64,000 nucleotides of DNA, taken from assembly GCA_023101725.1 (NCBI GenBank), contig JALJCO010003510.1:1-64000 (forward strand), written 5' to 3'. Below are positions 1 to 64,000 of this stretch, one piece after another. The stretch's first letter is position 1, and every line of letters begins with the position of its first letter. Source of the stretch: Atherinomorus stipes. Taxonomy: Eukaryota; Chordata; Actinopteri; Atheriniformes; Atherinidae. The notes below the pieces were generated by a model. That model did no database searches. It was not told where the DNA came from and saw only the letters and a list, made by a program, of their open reading frames with translations. The position numbers and the translations under genes are program-made.

Positions 1-200
1 AAGACGTCTATTAGACGTCTAAATGTCCTTAGACGTCTCGGCTAAAATCGGTCTACCAGCGGTCTAAAAGTGAAAGTTTTTTAGTCGTCTAAGTTTAGAC
101 TAGACGTCTTATAGACGTCTAAAAGACGGCTACGTTTATACGCCTCGTCTGTTCTTAGACGTATATTAGCCGTTATTTAAACGGCTATTTATAGACGTCT

Positions 201-470
201 AAATTTAGACGTTTGTCAAACGTTTATTTTTATACCAAAACTATACGGCTCGTCTAATCTTAGACGTTTAAATGACGGCTAATGAACGTCTATTTGTAGT
301 CTAAATTTAAACGTTTGCCATACGTTTATTTTTATACCCAAACTATACGGCTCGTCTAATCTTAGATGTTTAAATGACTGCTGATGAACGTCTCTTTATA
401 GTCTAAATTTAGACGTTTGCCATACGTTTACTTTTATACCAAATTTAAACCCTATTAAATCCAGCCATTA
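201..470. repeat. tandem 102-bp subterminal units of the CACTA-like element
   Basis: The phrase ctaaattt-agacgtttg-c-acgttta recurs at 201, 303 and 405, and the cggctcgtctaatcttaga phrase recurs 102 bp apart between. Palindromic agacgtct words are also scattered over 1-130. In CACTA elements such subterminal words bind transposase; here that is inference. Confidence 0.75.
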
Positions 471-888
471 CAATCTGTTATTTACAACAAACCTAGGAAA
501 TTAAAGTTAAATTAAATTAAAGTAAAGGAAATTAAAGTTGTTAAAATCTAATGTTAAAATAAGTGGACCAAATTTAACCTGTGATCTTTACTTTGATGTA
601 GTTCCAGGATGTTATGAAAATTTATTTACATCATGGTTTTTTTTTTTTCAGATCCTTTAAAAAAGTTTCAGTAACACTGTCATTCTTATTTTTCCACTGG
701 ATATATATAAACAATATACATAGCCATTTTTAATTTTTATTTTTAAACATACATTGCAAAAAAAATAAAAGCGCAAAGTCAAATATACAATATTATCAAA
801 ACATAATAAAATTGTATTCTTTAAAGATTGTGGTGAAAAACTAGCAAAGTGAAATATACAAAATTACAATAATAAAATAAAAATCTAG

Positions 889-2100
889 TTATTTGTATGT
901 AAAACCAAAATGCAAAATATATACACATATGTATTTATTACACCAGTGGTGTCCTGGGCTGGCCCTCTTATAGCCCCCACCACCTTCAGCTGGAGCCTGT
1001 TTATAATGTATGGCCAACGCTGAGCTGATCATGTCATCCAAAGCCTCTCTGAACGTTTTCCAAACAGCTTCTGAAAACAAAGAAATAGAAGAAAGAGAGA
1101 AATTGCAAGTGTAGTTGCCTATAAATGTGACCTATGTTATATGTGACAGAAATATTATCCAATAAGGAAAGGTAGATGCTTTTAAAGGACTTGACTCAGT
1201 GGACACAGGACATCACACTTTTGAGACTTTAAAGTTACAATGTAAAGAAAAAGAATAATGAATCAATAGTCTGACTATAATTGTAGTTAGGTTCTCTTTA
1301 ACAAAACTACACCAGTATTACAGAGATTACCTAGTACGCTACAGTCCAGACAAGTTGTTTGTCAATGTGTGTCATTTAAGTCACATTTCTAACATGAAGG
1401 ACTAGTTTTTCTATTTACCAGTAATAACAGAGAAGAAGGGCCCTCTTTCCATGTGGCCCCCCATCTTACACACTGAATTTTCACATTATGTCATTTGTGA
1501 AGAGTATGCAACAGATTAAAGAAAAAAAAAAAAAAATTGTAAACAGTAAACTCATATAACCTGTATTACACTACCACATTGTAAACATCTACTGGTATGT
1601 GGCCTGTCCTTCAGTGCAGATATTAAATTAAACTTTTTGTGTTATCATACCTGTCCATGGTTGGTGCACGTCTTCACATCCTCCCCCCTGACATGAGTCA
1701 GCTCTGCAATCTGTATGAAATTACAAATTAACAACAGTGTCAATGTGCCTTACATTACAAAGAAAGAAATTTAAAGAAAATAACCTCACAAACTTCCCGC
1801 ACCCACATCCGTGCAACACATATAACCTTAACGTTTGTGCGGGAAGCACTTTTCTTCCAAATCATTAAAAAAAGAAAGAAAAAAGTACGAATGAAAACAA
1901 CTGCTACAAGCATTTGAGGGTAACTGCAGCTGCTAGGTAGCAGGCGAGCTAACAGACGAGCTGCTAGCTAACCTGTTAGCTTGTTCATTAATGACCAAAA
2001 ACTGCAGGACAAAACAACATATCAACAACGTACCCTTGAACACTCACCTATAAGCAGCTCTTCTGTGTCTTTGATGAGTTCTAGTCGACGCTTCCTTTGA
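889..2100 (-). pseudogene. possible spliced gene (or captured gene fragment) inside the CACTA-like element
   Basis: On the minus strand three blocks have consistent splice edges and phase: a block from about 2100 to 2048 (RKRRLELIKDTEELLI, then donor gtgagtg), 1710-1651 (60 nt; acceptor atacag, donor gtatga) and 1070-889 (acceptor ttttcag). Joined, the frame stays open from RKRRLEL through EAVWKTFREALDDMISSALA to a stop at 889. No start Met is visible: a stop lies shortly upstream of RKRR in frame, so an upstream exon or degradation is implied. I do not recognise the protein. It may be the element's own gene or a captured host gene; chance is also possible. Confidence 0.35.
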
Positions 2101-2542
2101 CAAAACCCCCGAATTTCTCAGAGTGAATGTTCGGAAGGACGCTGCTCGGCATCAGCCTACCGAGTCCGACCGGAGCTTCCAGCGTGGTGCTGCCCCCTGG
2201 TGGGGAGGGATCATAAAGGAAACGACCGCTGCCTACTGTATCTCATCTATTTTTATTTTAATGTTTATGCAACTGTCTCCCATCGAAATGCCAAAATTTA
2301 TCTTTGTCTTCACACATACATATAGCCTATTTAATTTCATAGGAATTTCTGGCATTAGGCTACACAATAAACTTTATCGCAAACTGCTTTTATTTATCTA
2401 TAGGTTAATAGTGAGAACTAATTCTAAACATATTTGGTGCAATCTGTGCTTAAAAATGAAAAATAACTTAGGCTCATATAAAACTGGTCTAAATCGAGAC
2501 GTTGATTAAACGTCAAAATCAAGACTAGATTTAAACCTGTAT

Positions 2543-3000
2543 AATGGTCATTAAAATGATTTGCGTCAGATATTGGGACACTTACAGTTAATTTACAGTT
2601 ATTTTTTCAACAATAGTAGTTATTTAATGTGTTCAATTCAATCGTCTAGATTTGGTATTTAAAAAAGACGTCGATATGAGGTCTTGATTTAGACATCCAA
2701 ATCAAGGCTAAAAATGTACTTTACTATATTGATCGTTGGCCATTCAAACCATTTAAGTCCAATATTTGGACAGCGGTTGTGCAAGTTTTTTTGTTCAGTT
2801 GTCGTTGTTTTACGTTTTTAATTCAATGGTCTAAATTTGGTCTAAAAAAGACGTTGATATGAGGTCTTGATTTAGACGTCTAAATTGAGTATAAATCTAA
2901 ACTACTCTGTAGGTTGGTGAATGACTGTTTAAAATGTTTTTATTCAACATTTGGCCATCATTTATACAACTTACAGTTTTTTTTCAAGTAATATTTAACA
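2543..3000. repeat. degenerate tandem units (about 185 bp) at the right end of the CACTA-like element
   Basis: The words gtctagatttggt / gtctaaatttggt followed by taaaaaagacgt-gatatgaggtcttgatttagac occur near 2643-2700 and 2828-2885, with a weaker third unit after 2920. The spacing is about 185 bp, different from the left-end period of 102 bp. Confidence 0.65.
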
Positions 3001-3144
3001 ATTAATGGATTAAATGCTGTAGTCTAGATTCGGGGTTAAATATAGACCGATTTTAGACGGGCTAATTTCGGTCTAACCTTTACACGAGACGTCTAATAGA
3101 CGTCTTGTGCTCAGTGGGTCGATTCACCTTCTGCATCACGTCAT

Positions 3145-4065
3145 CACTGCGTTTACATGCAGCCAGTAACTCTTTCATAACCGGAATATTTGCAATAACC
3201 CGGTTGCGCACGGCCATGTAAACACTGGCAAAAACCCGAATATGCTCATTTTCGGGTTTTTAAAAACCCGAATATTACCCCTGGGTTACTCCTTTTCTAA
3301 TCGGAATATTTGGTCATGTAAACGCTTATTGGAATATCTCCATTGAAAGGAATATTTAATTGTGTTCTGCGCTTGCTCTAGTATTCTTGGTCTTTTGATT
3401 AAACTACAGGGAGTATTTTGTACCAGCGATCAGACAGTGCTCTGCACAGCTTGCTAGTTTATATATCACCATGGCAACACGCTTCCCGAGAGGAGCTGGT
3501 GTGCAAACGGTTACTTCGCGGGGCTCCATCACTCATCTGGCAAAGTTTGGTGAAAGCGTGACAGGAAAATTCACTGACTCCAGCCGGAGTCAGTTAACTT
3601 CATCATTACAACCATTCCCTCCAGTCCTGACGGCGCAACTTCATCTGTCTTGAGGACTCTGCTGGAAACGGGAAGCGTGGATGTTCACAGCTCCAGCTCC
3701 GAGCACACGTTCTCTCCTTCTATGACCTGTCAAGTAGCTAATGCTGGTGGGTCAGTACCAGCACTCCGGACTGCAGTCAAGCCAGCCGCCTCTCGCGGAT
3801 CTGCGGTCAAGCCAACTGGCGTTATTTTGGCTGTAACTCTGAAACTTGGCTGGCTTTACCGCAGTGGCCCCGGATGGTTCATTATCCCCCATCATCATGA
3901 CGTTTTCCGTGCGTCGCGGTTTGGGTCGGGATATTCCAATTGATTTCAGTAATTATGTATACAGGAGTAACTCTGTCTGCTCACGCATGTAAACGGGTTA
4001 TTCCTAATCTTTCAGAAACCGGAATATTGACCTTAACCCGAATTTTGATGACATGTAAACGTAGT
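3145..4065. mobile_element. DNA transposon with terminal inverted repeats (about 0.9 kb, non-autonomous)
   Basis: The left end reads actgcgtttacatg and then ataaccggaatatt and aataacccggtt; the right end is its inverse (aaaccggaatatt, ttaacccgaat, catgtaaacgtagt). Internal words ccgaatatt and catgtaaac recur near 3230-3330. Short ORFs inside (3471-3653, 3650-3943) have no recognisable domain. The superfamily cannot be assigned from what I see. Confidence 0.6.
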
Positions 4066-5022
4066 CAGTGAGGAATCTCCTGTATGTAGTAACTCGCTGC
4101 CAGAGCGGTAGGAGTATCAGGAACTGAACTGAACTGAACTGAATGGAACGGAACTGAAAACTGAATTATTATTTTTTTAACTGGATCGAACTGAAACTTT
4201 TCATTGGACTTGAACATTTAAATTCACATTTGGACGTGATCTCATATTTAAAATATTGTATTTTTTATTATTGAGTTTATAATTTTGAATGTGATTTGAA
4301 TGATTGTGGTCCATTGTGATTATTGGGTAATTGAATGAAATTCTTACCTGTTAAAGAAAAGAAAAGAGAGTTAACTCAGAAAAAAAAAGTAGGAAACTTA
4401 AATAGGTGCAACCTAGGATAAAGAAACTAGTCCAACTAACTTAAATTAGCTCAACTAAAATAATTTAGGATAAAAGGACTAGTTTATCCTAATTTAGATT
4501 AGCTTTAGTGAGCTAAATTAGTTGAATTGAAGAACTAAAGAGAAAGGGTGATATAGTATATACATATATATATATCTTTATTTTGTTTTACTTACCTTTT
4601 TATTGAGAACCTGCAGGGCATTTAAGATTTTTGTGTACTGTTTTTATATATGTGTTTTCTATTTAGTAAAGTGCCGGCCTTTTTATATATAAAAACGGTC
4701 TCTGTTGTTATCATTACTGCTTCCCACTCCTTAGAACCTAGAACTGGTCCAGTGGTGTGATACCAGTGTTACAAACATGTTGATTCCCTTAAATTAATCA
4801 TTTTGAATGCAAAGGTGTACTTGTAAGAGGAGAAGTCTGGAGACGTTGAGTGAATTCATCACTGCAAAGCATTGCAACACAACAAGCAGAGGTGAAGGTG
4901 TCACTAAGGTAGAATGACTGCACAGGAGAGGTCACTTACTGTAGAGAACAGTGGTAGCTTACTTACTGGTGAGATAGCGGTCGCGGGTCTGCAGTTCAGC
5001 CCATCCTCCTCATGACATCGCA
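4066..5022. other. AT-rich 5' flank of atp2b2, no gene seen
   Basis: Between the transposon and the leader there is a short (gaact)n tract at 4118-4160, a hairpin at about 4463-4495 (ttaggataaa with tttatcctaa) and a small (TA)n at 4557-4577. I see no exon or recognised element. Confidence 0.5.
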
Positions 5023-5993
5023 GTGTTACGTTCTGCCTCCCCGCTTTGTCGTCAGAGCAGCCACAGCCTCCCGCCCGCGCACAACTCCTTTCTGCTCTGC
5101 ACCAGAAAGGAGCAGTCTTATTTCTCCCTCTCTATCATATCCTCGCTCTCTCTCTATCAGTTAGTGTGTGTACTCAGAATGAGGTTAGCAGCACCGGTAG
5201 CACCAGCAGCAGCAGACAGAGACAGCAGAGGCACAGTTACTGCAGCAGCCAGGAGAGGCTGTCCTTCAGCTGTGCAACATCTACCGCTGCATTCACCCCT
5301 GTCCTGAGAACGCAACGCTCATTCCTGTGCTCTCTCCTTTTTTTTTTTTTTTTTTTGTCTCTCTGCTCCTCCCGCACCATCCTCTCTGAATTCATCAAAT
5401 GAATTCATCCTCCTCTCTCTCTGTCTCTTTCTCTGTAGCAGTGATGGGGAAGACCACCATGTAGAGACAGAGAGGCGGCGGAGGCAAGAGCAGAAAAGCA
5501 GTAATGGGAAGCCACACATGGAGCGGGTCTGGACTGCAGCCGTGGTGAGCCTGAGACCAACAGGACTTGAAACCACCATCATTGCCCTTCTCAGGACCTA
5601 ACCACTGGGGCTGTCCAACGCTTACCTGGATGCTCCTCACTTGTGATTTGACATCCCCTCTTTTCCCCTTGCTCTGTTGCTCTCGTTCCTCCTCTTCTGT
5701 TTCTTTTGGGTGATTTTTGGTCTGCTGAAATCTGTCTCTCCCGTAACAGAAGCTACTCATCAATTTATCCCCTTGGATTTTTTTTCCTTTTTAATCTATT
5801 TAACTGCATACTTTACCCTCAAGAAGTATTCTTTATAACCCTTTTTGGTCATTGTTGCCTGCTTGAAACCAATTAAGGATTTTTTTTTTTAATTTATTTT
5901 TATTTTTTGGATGAGACTGAGCTCTATTGAGGGAGCTTTTTGTTCTATAAGCAATAACAAACACTAATCTAACTGACTTGACTAGCTGACATC
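5023..5993 (+). promoter_or_regulatory. atp2b2: probable 5' leader and promoter-proximal region of atp2b2
   Basis: This stretch is richer in G+C and CT runs than its surroundings and leads directly into the start codon. A pyrimidine tract ending in ctctgtag at 5438 could be the acceptor of the exon that carries the ATG, with earlier non-coding exons upstream; alternatively transcription starts here. Short uORFs lie at 5444-5464, 5504-5548, 5518-5601, 5630-5713 and 5911-5967, all ending before 5994. No convincing TATA box is visible. The transcription start cannot be placed from sequence alone. Confidence 0.4.
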
Positions 5994-63835
<57,842 letters not shown>

Positions 63836-64000
63836 GTAAGCCGTCTGTAATTGTGGCCTTCTCTTAAATGTTTGGTTATTTATCATTTCCAAAGGAAATA
63901 AGGTGTTATGGTCCTACAGTGAAACTGGAAAAACTTCTTTCAGTTTATGAGTGTAAAATGTGATTGACACTTTTAATGAATCTCAATATTTAGGATGTTC

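Larger units (their letters stand above)
1..3116. mobile_element. CACTA/EnSpm-like DNA transposon, left tip cut by the window edge
   Basis: The window starts with aagacgtctattagacgtct, the exact inverse of 3085-3105, and the right tip continues tgtgctCAGTG to 3116, so the left tip (CACTGAGCAC by symmetry) should lie about ten bases before position 1. CACTG...CAGTG ends and repeat-rich subterminal zones are typical of the CACTA superfamily. The left zone has three tandem units of 102 bp (from about 201, 303 and 405); the right has about three degenerate units of roughly 185 bp (2543-3000). No transposase is seen, so it is non-autonomous. The superfamily is inferred. Confidence 0.65.

Noticed and set aside
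201..470. CRISPR-like array
   Set aside because: The units are contiguous tandem repeats in a eukaryotic transposon, without unique spacers of constant length.
3471..3943. Two adjacent plus-strand ORFs of 60 and 97 codons
   Set aside because: They lie inside a TIR element, show no domain, and are short; no transposase motif could be seen.

Overview
The window is vertebrate genomic DNA, most likely from a ray-finned fish. It is AT-rich, has long introns with GT-AG boundaries, carries many (TA)n, (CA)n and (CTAT)n microsatellites, and is dense in teleost-style DNA transposons (CACTA-like, hAT-like, Harbinger-like, TTAA-target and Tc1-like). The ORFs of the non-exonic part are short and chance-like; the real coding content is one split gene on the + strand.

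That gene is the 5' half of a plasma-membrane Ca2+-ATPase, best matched to PMCA2 (atp2b2). Eight constitutive coding exons (5994-6192, 39256-39456, 45622-45879, 46182-46307, 47831-47956, 61327-61491, 63113-63327, 63593-63835) join in phase and give the N-terminus, M1, M2, the actuator domain, the autoregulatory linker, M3, M4 with the PEGL motif, and the DKTGTLT phosphorylation site. Between exon 5 and the linker exon lie three frame-neutral, phase-1 cassette exons (33, 54 and 42 nt). These match the known splice-site-A arrangement of mammalian ATP2B2. The remaining half of the protein lies beyond 64000. A leader just upstream of the start codon carries several short upstream ORFs.

Layout: 1-3116 is a CACTA-like element cut by the window edge, with tandem subterminal arrays and a possible captured spliced gene on the minus strand. 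3145-4065 is a second terminal-inverted-repeat element. 4066-5993 is the gene's 5' flank and leader. 6193-39255 is a 33 kb first intron holding at least nine recognisable elements. 39457-45621 holds a 2 kb element with an internal hairpin and a LINE tail. 46308-52504 is the cassette-exon region, nearly free of recognisable elements. 52505-61326 holds a cluster of nested elements, including a dead Tc1 transposase. 61327-64000 holds three closely spaced exons.

I do not see a new enzymatic or defence system. The items most worth a second look are the site-A cassette block with a NAGNAG-type acceptor, the spliced-gene remnant inside the CACTA-like element, and two convergent tRNA-Gly(GCC)-like sequences inside a 1.47 kb transposon.
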